Shown here one piece after another: positions 7,897 to 15,504 of a stretch of 44,252 bases of DNA. Position 1 is the first letter of the stretch, and each line of letters opens with the position of its first letter. The stretch is from CAZQVA01 sp964596685 (lineage in GTDB: Bacteria > Chlamydiota > Chlamydiia > Chlamydiales > VFKH01). The notes below the pieces were generated by a model that saw only the letters and a list, made by a program, of their open reading frames with translations, did no database searches and had not been told where the DNA came from. A program made the position numbers and the translations under genes. The DNA lies in contig CAZQVA010000018.1 of NCBI GenBank assembly GCA_964596685.1, forward strand, positions 1 through 44,252. Direction: 5' to 3'.

Positions 7897-8605
7897 AGTA
7901 GTTTATTCTTTGGTTGTTCCCTTCAAAGATGAGGAGGACAGCATCCCTTTTGTACTTCCCGAACTGATTGATGTGATGCAATCGCTGGATCGTCCCTGGG
8001 AACTCATCTGCATCAACGATGGCTCTAAAGATTTTACAAAATCTCTCTTAAAACGCTATTCAAACGAATGTGCCCATGTACGCGTTCTAAATTTTGTCCA
8101 GAACGCGGGCCAATCAGCAGCCTTTGATGCCGGATTTAAAGCAGCACGTGGCACATGGATCATCACAATGGATGGAGATGGGCAGAATGATCCTAGTGAT
8201 ATTCCGCGCCTATTGGCACTTAAAGAACAATTTGATTTGATTTGCGGCTGGCGCGTGAATCGCAAAGATACTTTGGGCAAGCGCTGCATCTCGAAGTGCT
8301 CTAATGCCATCCGCTCTCGACTCTGCAAGGATGGTGTGCACGATACAGGATGCTCTCTAAAACTTTTTCGCACCTCTGCACTGCGTTCAATTAAGCTCTA
8401 TCGCGGTATGCACCGCTTTTTCCCGGCTCTCTTCCGCATCGAGGGATTCACTGTACATGAAATCGCCGTAAATCACCGCCCGCGCAGCAAAGGAAAGAGT
8501 CATTACAATTTCTTTAACCGCTCCATAGGCCCATTTCTCGATCTTTTTGCCGTTTTTTGGATGCGTAGACGCCACCTTACCTACATGATTGAGACAGATG
8601 AGTGA
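7889..8605 (+). CDS. GT2-family polyprenyl-phosphate glycosyltransferase
   Basis: 238 aa from the ATG at 7889; a longer frame from 7838 lies inside pcnB and is not needed. The fold is GT-A: VVPFKDEEDSI at the start, NDGS at 43-46, and the metal-binding MDGDGQNDPSD (94-104). The later R-S-K-G-K-S-H-Y-N-F segment is typical of dolichyl- or undecaprenyl-phosphate sugar transferases (DPM1/ArnC type). Such enzymes make lipid-linked sugars for envelope decoration. There are no C-terminal membrane helices, unlike ArnC, so it is a short DPM1-like form. It overlaps pcnB by 8 bp and the LAB_N gene by 8 bp; the context suggests a role in lipid A or LPS modification, with unknown sugar. Confidence 0.85.
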   Translation: MDEVVYSLVVPFKDEEDSIPFVLPELIDVMQSLDRPWELICINDGSKDFTKSLLKRYSNECAHVRVLNFVQNAGQSAAFDAGFKAARGTWIITMDGDGQNDPSDIPRLLALKEQFDLICGWRVNRKDTLGKRCISKCSNAIRSRLCKDGVHDTGCSLKLFRTSALRSIKLYRGMHRFFPALFRIEGFTVHEIAVNHRPRSKGKSHYNFFNRSIGPFLDLFAVFWMRRRHLTYMIETDE

Positions 8606-9260
8606 TCACTGGCGCTCCCTCCTCTATCCCCTTGGCTTTATTGCTTCCTTCTTCTTTTTTGCACGAATGATTTTGCAGTGGGTAGCGAGTGAAAAACGAG
8701 GCCACAGCCACACACCACGTCTTTTTTGGTATCTTTCCCTCTGTGGCAATGCACTCATGGCATTGCATACGCTCGTTCAAATCCAATTTCCTATCTGTTT
8801 GATGCAAGCGAGTAATGGTGTAATTGCCTGGCGTCATTTAAGACCACGTCATCCCCTATGGCATGTCGTTTGTGCCCTTATCTTAAGCTGTGCTTTGATC
8901 TGTGGACTCTTTTTCTTACAGGGATTTTGGAATGGCTCGCAAGAGTGGATTAGAACACCTGTCATGCCATGGGCACAATCGAATCACACTGAGGTGAGCG
9001 TGCTTTGGCCGGTCATTGGCTACACAGGCACTTCTCTCTTTGGGATGCGTTTCTTTTTACAATGGTGGTATATTGAGCGCAAAAAAGCACTCGACCTGGG
9101 CCCCCTTTTTTGGTGGGCGAGTCTCATTGGAACCGTGATGGCGCTCTCCTATTTTATCAGGATCAGCGACTGGGTGAATATCTTAGGATATGGCACAGGC
9201 ATCATCCCTTATGCAAGAAACCTCGTGCTTTTAAGAAGAAGGCAGCAGAATGTCGCATAA
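8598..9260 (+). CDS. Membrane protein with two LAB_N (lipid A biosynthesis N-terminal) repeats
   Basis: 220 aa from the ATG at 8598 (a TTG at 8589 is the other option). It has two copies of the LAB_N unit (PF07578), about residues 8-82 and 137-213. Both carry the F-x-x-R-F/M-x-L-Q-W core (ARMILQWVASE and MRFFLQWWYIE), followed by a Phe-Trp helix and an Asn/Gly-rich segment. Around six hydrophobic segments indicate an inner-membrane protein. In Chlamydia trachomatis, as I recall, this region is fused to the front of LpxB; here it is a separate gene overlapping lpxB by 11 bp. In other bacteria LAB_N proteins often sit next to GT2 enzymes, as here. Confidence 0.85.
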   Translation: MSDHWRSLLYPLGFIASFFFFARMILQWVASEKRGHSHTPRLFWYLSLCGNALMALHTLVQIQFPICLMQASNGVIAWRHLRPRHPLWHVVCALILSCALICGLFFLQGFWNGSQEWIRTPVMPWAQSNHTEVSVLWPVIGYTGTSLFGMRFFLQWWYIERKKALDLGPLFWWASLIGTVMALSYFIRISDWVNILGYGTGIIPYARNLVLLRRRQQNVA

Positions 9261-10347
9261 ATTGTTTATCAGCGCAGGAGAAGCGAGTGGTGATCGACAT
9301 GGTGCGCTTTTAATATCCAATTTACGACAAGAGATTCCTGATCTTTCATTCTCAGGCATGTTAGGCCCTGCATTAAGAGAAAGTCAAGGCAAGCAGATCT
9401 TCCCCATGGAAGGACTCAACGTCATGGGAATTGGAGCGGTCCTTAAAAACCTTCCACGCTTGTGGAAACTCTACAATGGACTCGTCGATCACATCCTCAC
9501 AGGTGGATACGATACACTTGTGACAATCGATGCGCCCGATTTTCACCTGAAAGTTGCTAGAAAGCTGCGCAAAAAGGGATTCAAGGGGCGTCTCGTGCAT
9601 CTCGTCTGCCCATCCATATGGGCGTGGAAACCTTCGCGCAAACAAGACCTAGAGCGCGATTACGACGCCTTGTTGTGCATCTTTCCCTTCGAAGTCCCCC
9701 TTTTTAAAGATTCTCGTCTCACAGTGCGCTATTTTCTCAACCCCTCTTTACAGCAATTTCAAAAAAACAATTACCTTGCTACTCACGAAGTTCTTGCGCT
9801 ATTTCCCGGCAGCCGCCCTCATGTAATCAAAAACAACCTTCCTCTACAGTGGCAGGCAGCTAAAAATATTGCTAAGACACTCAACCTTCCCATATGCATC
9901 TCCGCTGTCGACACAAACCACCTGCCCTTTATTCACAAAGTCACCGAAGGGGAAGCAACAGTTGATTTCGATGGATATCGCCTTATGAGGCGCGCTGCCT
10001 GTGCCATTGCAACTTGCGGCACTGTCAACCTAGAACTAGCCCTAAGAGGCGTGCCAACAGTTGTCACCTATCCTGTAAACGGTCTTGATGCGCTTATTGG
10101 AAAACTTTTTCTCAAAGGCAAGCTTTCTCATTATAGCCTACCTAACATCCTTCTCAAACGTTCTTTCTTTCCTGAAATCATTGGCAAGGGATGCACCGCC
10201 TCTGGCATAGAAAGAGCCATGGATGCGCTACTTACCCATCGAGAGCAATTCTTAAGCGATCATAGAGAGTTAATGGCCTCTCTGAATGCCCCTGCCATTT
10301 CCCCTAAAGATCTCGTTGATCTACTATTTGGAGAGGGGCATGGTTAA
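9250..10347 (+). CDS. lpxB: Lipid-A-disaccharide synthase
   Basis: 365 aa, the length of a stand-alone LpxB. The GT19 enzyme joins UDP-diacylglucosamine and lipid X to give lipid A disaccharide at the inner face of the cytoplasmic membrane. The N-terminal FISAGEASGDRHGA motif (6-19), the IDAPDFHLKVAR motif, CPSIWAWKPSR and the C-terminal GTVNLELAL donor-binding segment are all present. The ATG at 9250 lies 11 bp inside the LAB_N gene, and the gene's end overlaps the next by 8 bp. With the GT2 and LAB_N genes it forms a lipid A/LPS cluster. Confidence 0.95.
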   Translation: MSHKLFISAGEASGDRHGALLISNLRQEIPDLSFSGMLGPALRESQGKQIFPMEGLNVMGIGAVLKNLPRLWKLYNGLVDHILTGGYDTLVTIDAPDFHLKVARKLRKKGFKGRLVHLVCPSIWAWKPSRKQDLERDYDALLCIFPFEVPLFKDSRLTVRYFLNPSLQQFQKNNYLATHEVLALFPGSRPHVIKNNLPLQWQAAKNIAKTLNLPICISAVDTNHLPFIHKVTEGEATVDFDGYRLMRRAACAIATCGTVNLELALRGVPTVVTYPVNGLDALIGKLFLKGKLSHYSLPNILLKRSFFPEIIGKGCTASGIERAMDALLTHREQFLSDHRELMASLNAPAISPKDLVDLLFGEGHG

Positions 10348-11089
10348 GCGTTTACTATTTTTCTTATGCTGTTTACATCTCTCACTTGTCGCACATGAAA
10401 AAACGCTGACCTTATCCGATGAAAGTCTCAACACCCTGAAAGTCTATTTAGACAATTTTCTAACGCAAGAAAGAATTGATAGGGGGTTAACCTTTTGGCA
10501 GGAGCACAAAAAAGTATTTCTTGAGGCAGAAGAGCTCTACGGAATCCCTCCTGCATATATTTTAGCAATCATCAATTGCGAAAGTAATTATGGCCTTTTT
10601 CTAGGACGCTCACGCGCTGCCTTCGCCCCGCTATATGGGATAATTACAAATCTCCACAGACCCTTATTTTTTGCCAAACAACTCTACTACTATTTCCTGC
10701 TATGGCAGCAAGGAAATTTCCCTTTTTTTGCGACAAGAAGCTCAGAAGTCGGGGCCATTGGTATCGCTCAAATGATGCCCTCCATTTGGTGGGATTTTGG
10801 CATCAGCTACCAGAATAATGAGCCCCTCAATATTATCGATTCAGTACCAGACGCCATTTTCTCTATTGCCAACTATCTCAAACGCTCGGGATGGAAACAA
10901 AATGATCCAGTGATTATTGCACACGACGGTAGTCTAATCCACTGGACCATTTGGCCAAACTTTCATGCATTACGCATCTACAATGGTGCAACAGCTTACG
11001 GCATTGCAATCGCCCTCATCGCAGAGCGCTTTACGCCCCTACTTCAGGCAACAGTGCCTCCCGCTCTCGAAGCCGCAAGCTCCTTGTGA
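10340..11089 (+). CDS. MltB-type lytic murein transglycosylase, secreted
   Basis: 249 aa from the ATG at 10340, preceded by GGAGAGGGGC and overlapping the lpxB stop; an extension to 10286 lies within lpxB. Residues 1-17 form a signal peptide. The catalytic Glu81 stands in INCESNYG, and GAIGIAQMMPS, SWKQNDP-like and YGIAIALIAERF motifs follow the GH103 (MltB/Slt35) order. Such enzymes cut peptidoglycan glycan strands, giving 1,6-anhydroMurNAc ends. There is no lipobox, so a soluble periplasmic form is likely. It is the last gene of the pcnB-lpxB unit and overlaps the convergent kinase gene by 46 bp. Confidence 0.85.
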   Translation: MVKRLLFFLCCLHLSLVAHEKTLTLSDESLNTLKVYLDNFLTQERIDRGLTFWQEHKKVFLEAEELYGIPPAYILAIINCESNYGLFLGRSRAAFAPLYGIITNLHRPLFFAKQLYYYFLLWQQGNFPFFATRSSEVGAIGIAQMMPSIWWDFGISYQNNEPLNIIDSVPDAIFSIANYLKRSGWKQNDPVIIAHDGSLIHWTIWPNFHALRIYNGATAYGIAIALIAERFTPLLQATVPPALEAASSL

Positions 11090-12522
11090 AATCGCTTCTC
11101 CCATTTTTCTTTAATGTTTGGGAATTGCTCTTCAAATGCCCCAATTGCCTCATCAGCGGTAATTGATGATGGTAACATGGCAGCAATACTCGTAGCAGGC
11201 ACCATGAGTTTTTTTTCACAAAAGTCTCTTAACAGCTTCTTGAGTTCATCGTTTTGAAGGGGTTGAATCACAACTCTATCCCCCTTTTTTTTACCCTTAA
11301 CAAATAGATCGAGTATAGTTTGCCCTATTGCATGCATATCAAAGGATGGAACATGCATCTCTTGCAATAGCATCGATCTTCTCTCGATATTTTCTTTTAG
11401 AGAATATGCATCCTTATAGCGAGCATGCCAATTTGCTTGAGTACCCCTTACACCTTTAGATTTGATTGTACATGTGTGTCCAAAATCTGCCAGTAAAACT
11501 ACAGGTTCGTTATCGACCATGCGAACAAGCATGTTTTCGTATTTAATATCACCATGAATGTAGCCTGCTTGATGAACAGGTTGTATAGCCTTTAGCATAT
11601 GGTAAGCCATGAAAAGTTTTTCATCATCTTTCAAAGATGTTGAATGTTTCTCTAAATAAGAATCTAACGTCCCTCCCGTTTCAAGTCGCGTATAGAGTAC
11701 TCCCGCCTTGATTTTTTGGCGATTGTTAAGCTGCACTTGCGCTGGGGTAAGGTTTTCTACCATTTTGCGCTGATGTACTGAAAAATAAATGTCAGCCATT
11801 GCCCCAGCCGTGCGACATAATTCCTGCCCTATCGTGAACTCTTCGTCTGCACTCGTGTGTCTTGCACTCTTGAGATCTTCAGGCGATCGGATAACTGTTT
11901 TATTTTGCGATATTGCACTAATCTCAGCTTCCCCGATTGCAGAAGTCAGTCGAGCTATAGGACCTGAATTTTTTGAGTCTAAAAAAAACGCCTTTTTAAA
12001 AGTCTTTTCAATTCCCATCGGTTTTTGCGCATCTTCAACTTTATGAATCAATACAGGCTCTAAATGGCTTCCTTCTTCTCTCTTTTCAAAAGCAATACGA
12101 GCTATGGCCAGATGAGGGGCGCCTAGTTCAGGCTTCTCTGTTGTAACACTCTGATCTGCAAGAATATATAACTTTTTACCTTGCGAAATTTCTTCTAATA
12201 TTTTTTTTGCGCATTTTTCAACATTTTTAATCCCAATAAACTTCAAACCTTCAATAAGAGTCTTTTTCTCGATTGTACCAGAAGAAGCAGGTGATTCTGG
12301 TGGTGCTTCAATTGCCCATTGCACATTTTGTGCCGCACTCTGAACTTTGGCAGAGGATTCTAGGATTTTTTTTACACTAAATTGCCTGAATTGGCTACCT
12401 AGAGATGTAAAGAACTCTTTAATGCTATTAAAGAATATAGTGAATTTAGAAGGTGGTTTAGGCGGTGGTAAAGATTCAAGGTTCGGCTCTGGAGTCGAGT
12501 TGTTAATACCAAGATGGGACAT
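11044..12522 (-). CDS. Eukaryote-like Ser/Thr protein kinase, putative effector (kinase 1)
   Basis: 492 aa, no signal peptide or membrane segment. The catalytic loop is HGDIKYEN (323-330: Asp325, Lys327, Asn330) and the metal-binding ADFG is at 345-348, so the C-lobe looks active. The N-lobe is poorly conserved: no clear glycine-rich loop, and the ATP-binding Lys is uncertain. Residues 1-30 are Pro-rich. GGAGGAAAAA precedes the ATG. The tail (about 455-485) has AFEEQFPNIKEKW, closely like AFDSRFPAIKEMW in the adjacent kinase-like gene, so the two are probably an old tandem duplication. Host targets and export are inferred only. Confidence 0.8.
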   Translation of the reverse strand: MSHLGINNSTPEPNLESLPPPKPPSKFTIFFNSIKEFFTSLGSQFRQFSVKKILESSAKVQSAAQNVQWAIEAPPESPASSGTIEKKTLIEGLKFIGIKNVEKCAKKILEEISQGKKLYILADQSVTTEKPELGAPHLAIARIAFEKREEGSHLEPVLIHKVEDAQKPMGIEKTFKKAFFLDSKNSGPIARLTSAIGEAEISAISQNKTVIRSPEDLKSARHTSADEEFTIGQELCRTAGAMADIYFSVHQRKMVENLTPAQVQLNNRQKIKAGVLYTRLETGGTLDSYLEKHSTSLKDDEKLFMAYHMLKAIQPVHQAGYIHGDIKYENMLVRMVDNEPVVLLADFGHTCTIKSKGVRGTQANWHARYKDAYSLKENIERRSMLLQEMHVPSFDMHAIGQTILDLFVKGKKKGDRVVIQPLQNDELKKLLRDFCEKKLMVPATSIAAMLPSSITADEAIGAFEEQFPNIKEKWEKRFHKELAASRAGGTVA

Positions 12523-12565
12523 TTTTTCCTCCCTCTTTCACGATATTATCAATTTGATTTTATAT

Positions 12566-13912
12566 TTACAATTCTATTGCATGCGATGCTTGATAGCGCG
12601 CTATTTGCGTGCGCCACATTTCTTTGATAGCAGGAAAGCGACTATCAAATGCAGCAATCACCTTATCAGTGAAACAAGACTCTCCACTTAACACACATCG
12701 AGCCGCCTCTTCATGGATAGACGAAATAAATACTTCCTGGAGTTTATCATTTGTATTCCTGGAAAAGGCTGCTTCACCGGAAAACACGACCTGTATTGTG
12801 CGACGCAATCCATAAAGATCAAAACCGGGATGATAATGAGAAGAAAGATCTGCACCCTTTCTATCAGAAACCTCCCAGGCATTTGGACGATACTCATAAG
12901 TCCCTAATCGTCTATTTTCACAAAAATAAGAAATCGTACAGCCAAAATCACTCCATTTTGGCCAACCATCATGTACCAAAATATTAGCTGGCTTCACGTC
13001 ACCATGAATTTTTTTAAGGCGATGAATGTACTCTAGACCAATTAATAAGTGACGTATCATCAATAGCCCTTTTTCATCTGTCATAGTGATGGACTGGATA
13101 TAGTGCCTTAATGACCTGCCATTACAATAGGGCATATAATAGCGCCCTCTATGGCTCTTTTGGGGGGGGTTACGCACAACAATGATGTCATCATAAAAAG
13201 AAGCGACAAAAAACAGATGACCAACCCCACCAAATGTAGCCTGAAATCTACGCGCGATCTTTACTTCGTCTTCGAGTCTTCTCAAATGATTCTTAATACG
13301 TATACTTGCACGTGCGATACGTTCTGGATATTTTGCTCCTATCAAATATGCAGTTTTAACTCTCTTGAATGCTCCCTCACCACATAATTCTCTATTACGT
13401 CCAGAGTAGATCAATAGAGGCTCTGGCAAGCCTTCTTTTGTAAAAGACTCCCATCGAATGCGAGCAAAATGCTTTTCATCTCGCAGTTTATCATAAGCGC
13501 CATGGACAGCACTTGAATGTGCATCATAATAAAGATATAACGTTCGATAAGGGTTAAAATGTGCTTGTAAAAAGGCGAAAAGCTCGCGGCAATCGAGTTG
13601 TCGATGAATCTTTAAGGCTGTTTCAAGAGCGGTAACATTAAGACAGTAAATTCCAGATCCATCTCTGTGAAGATATAAATCCTCGTAAATACCTCTGAAG
13701 GTAGTAACGAGTTGTTGCGCAATAAATCGTCGCTCACTGCTGTCCAGTGAGGAAAACACATGGCGAGGCAACAAAGCAAGTCTATGGATACGGTCTTCAA
13801 TAGCCCTAACAGCTGGACTGTTAATAGATTCATGAGCAAGCGTGTGACTTGGCTGATCTGAAAGCGAGGTAAATAGATGACGTATTGCTGATAAAAAGTT
13901 GCTTACAGTCAA
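12566..13912 (-). CDS. Eukaryote-like Ser/Thr protein kinase, putative effector (kinase 2)
   Basis: 448 aa. The glycine-rich loop GEGAFKRVK lies at 178-186, catalytic loop HGDVKPAN at 303-310 (Asp305, Lys307, Asn310) and SDFG at 321-324, so a full kinase fold from about 170 to 390 is likely. The C-terminal AFDSRFPAIKEMW matches the tail of kinase 1. The start is weak: TTG at 13912, no in-frame ATG, and a stop two codons further up. An ATG at 13922 is one base out of frame. A run of eight G at 13162-13169 lies in the coding region between the N-lobe and the catalytic loop. Confidence 0.8.
   Translation of the reverse strand: MTVSNFLSAIRHLFTSLSDQPSHTLAHESINSPAVRAIEDRIHRLALLPRHVFSSLDSSERRFIAQQLVTTFRGIYEDLYLHRDGSGIYCLNVTALETALKIHRQLDCRELFAFLQAHFNPYRTLYLYYDAHSSAVHGAYDKLRDEKHFARIRWESFTKEGLPEPLLIYSGRNRELCGEGAFKRVKTAYLIGAKYPERIARASIRIKNHLRRLEDEVKIARRFQATFGGVGHLFFVASFYDDIIVVRNPPQKSHRGRYYMPYCNGRSLRHYIQSITMTDEKGLLMIRHLLIGLEYIHRLKKIHGDVKPANILVHDGWPKWSDFGCTISYFCENRRLGTYEYRPNAWEVSDRKGADLSSHYHPGFDLYGLRRTIQVVFSGEAAFSRNTNDKLQEVFISSIHEEAARCVLSGESCFTDKVIAAFDSRFPAIKEMWRTQIARYQASHAIEL
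13162..13169. repeat. G8 (C8 on the coding strand) homopolymer in kinase 2
   Basis: Eight identical bases fall in the codons for Asn-Pro-Pro-Gln around residues 247-251 of kinase 2. Loss or gain of one base would truncate the protein before the catalytic loop. Such tracts can act as slipped-strand on/off switches. Confidence 0.6.
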
Positions 13913-13977
13913 AATTCAGCATGCCTCTCTACATTAGACTCTTTTGAAATGCCCTTTCAACAATGAAGTTCGACTTT

Positions 13978-13996
13978 AGAGCCTTTTACAAAAGGC
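13978..13996. other. Short inverted repeat after rmuC, similar to an element end
   Basis: GCCTTTTACAAAAGGC (13981-13996) is a perfect palindrome 3' of rmuC, without a following U run, so it is a weak terminator candidate. AGAGCCTTTTACAAAA (13978-13993) also matches 15 of 16 bases of the ends of the element at 35540-35701 and could be a remnant of it. Confidence 0.35.
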
Positions 13997-13999
13997 CCT

Positions 14000-15388
14000 T
14001 TAAATCAGCTTTTCATGCGAGGTGGTCTCTTCAGGAAGGGCCATCTCACTGGCGTTTAATTGGCGTGGTTGTTCCTCTACTGGGGCAACTTCTGGAATCT
14101 GCAGATTATGGCGCATGGGTTCCATCTCATTAAATTTACGCGCAGCAACTAACACGCGTGATTCAAGTGAGCCAACAGCCTTGTTATAAGCAACGATCGA
14201 ATGTCCAAGAGACTTGCCTAGTCTCTGCCAATGCTCGGCCATATCAATTAAACGTTTATAAAGCTCTTTGCCTTGTTCCCCCATCTTAAAAGCAGCTTCT
14301 GATAGATGCGTCTGTCGCCATCCAAATGCAACTGCGCGCAATAGAGCAATCAAGGTAATGGGGGTAGCAATCAGCACTTTCTGCTCGACACCTGCTTCGA
14401 TCAGGGAGGGATCTTGTTCGAGAGCGGCGCTAAAAAACGGTTCGCCAGGAAGAAAGAGGATGACAAATTCAGGAGTTGGCTGAAACTGTTCCCAGTATGT
14501 CTTACGTGAAAGATTTTGCACATGTGAGCGCAGCTGACGGGCGTGCTCTTGTAGTTTGCTCTTCTTCTTATCCTCATCTGTGCAATCAAGTGCTTCTAAA
14601 TAGGCATTAATAGGGGTCTTTGCATCGACAATGATGTTTTTCTGTCCAGGCAAGCGAATGATCATGTCGGGACGTTGCCGCCCATCTTGAGAGTCCTCTG
14701 AATTTTGTTCAAAGAAATCACAATGATCGACCATTCCAGCTAATTCCACAACACGCTTTAACTGTATTTCACCCCAGCGTCCGCGTACGTTGGAAACGCG
14801 CAACGCGCGCGCTAGGTTTCCCGTTTCTGTCTTTAATGACTGGTGCGCATCTTGCAATAATTGCATATGTTGCGCCATCGCAGCATGACTCGACACGCGC
14901 ATCTGCTCAATCTCTTGCAGCTTTTGATCAAAACGCCCTAAAATTTCTTTTACAGGCAGCATACTCGCATGTAGAGTCTGCTCTTTCTTGTCCCACTCCC
15001 CTTTGGCCTGCTCTTGCATCTTTTCCATGGTGCTTTGTGCGAGATTCAAAAAGCTTTGCTGCGTATGCTGAAGCACTTGCGAAGAGATCGCCTGAAACTT
15101 TTCCTGCCATTGCTTTTCCGTCGCTGCAAGCAGAGCAATCTTTTCTTCACTACCCCTTTGCATTAACTCAAAAGTGAGCTCTTTCTCACGCACTTCATAG
15201 AGCAGTGCCTCATAAGCACCCTTAAAATGCTCCTTTTCCTTTTTCAACCGGTCCACTTCATCATCTTTCCCAGCAAGAAGCGCCTGCATCGAGTGCATTT
15301 CCTTACGCGAATAGCGTCTGATAATCGCAAACGACACTCCTAAAAAAAGAATAAAAAGGCAAAGGGTGAGGATAAGTAAATGTGTCAT
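14000..15388 (-). CDS. rmuC: DNA recombination protein RmuC
   Basis: 462 aa. RmuC limits recombination at inverted repeats and is a predicted PD-(D/E)xK-like nuclease anchored in the membrane. One hydrophobic helix at residues 3-24 anchors it, followed by a long coiled coil (about 30-200) and the RmuC core with RGRWGEIQLKRVVELAGM, RPDMIIRLPG and IVDAKTP, which carries the nuclease-type Asp and Lys. The C-terminal tail is Glu/Pro-rich. No strong Shine-Dalgarno sequence is visible before the ATG at 15388. It lies between the kinases and the ankyrin/protease gene on the same strand; no functional link is evident. Confidence 0.92.
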   Translation of the reverse strand: MTHLLILTLCLFILFLGVSFAIIRRYSRKEMHSMQALLAGKDDEVDRLKKEKEHFKGAYEALLYEVREKELTFELMQRGSEEKIALLAATEKQWQEKFQAISSQVLQHTQQSFLNLAQSTMEKMQEQAKGEWDKKEQTLHASMLPVKEILGRFDQKLQEIEQMRVSSHAAMAQHMQLLQDAHQSLKTETGNLARALRVSNVRGRWGEIQLKRVVELAGMVDHCDFFEQNSEDSQDGRQRPDMIIRLPGQKNIIVDAKTPINAYLEALDCTDEDKKKSKLQEHARQLRSHVQNLSRKTYWEQFQPTPEFVILFLPGEPFFSAALEQDPSLIEAGVEQKVLIATPITLIALLRAVAFGWRQTHLSEAAFKMGEQGKELYKRLIDMAEHWQRLGKSLGHSIVAYNKAVGSLESRVLVAARKFNEMEPMRHNLQIPEVAPVEEQPRQLNASEMALPEETTSHEKLI

Positions 15389-15442
15389 GGAAGTAAGGAT
15401 ACTGGTTAAAAACGCTTTGGAGCAAGGAAATTATGTAGGATG

Positions 15443-15459
15443 TTTTGTCTAAAGTCCAG
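15443..15459 (-). repeat. Solo copy of a terminal-repeat motif
   Basis: The complement reads CTGGACTTTAGACAAAA, identical over 17 bases to the ends of the foldback element at 17569-17732 and to 92-108. It lies in the 116-bp gap between the ankyrin/protease gene and rmuC. Confidence 0.55.
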
Positions 15460-15504
15460 TCTTGAGCAAGCCCAATTAAATCACATGCGATCGACTTTTG
15501 AGGG

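Noticed and set aside
14928..15177. Open frames opposite the rmuC coiled-coil region
   Set aside because: The high Ala/Gln/Glu codon content of rmuC explains them; no family recognised.
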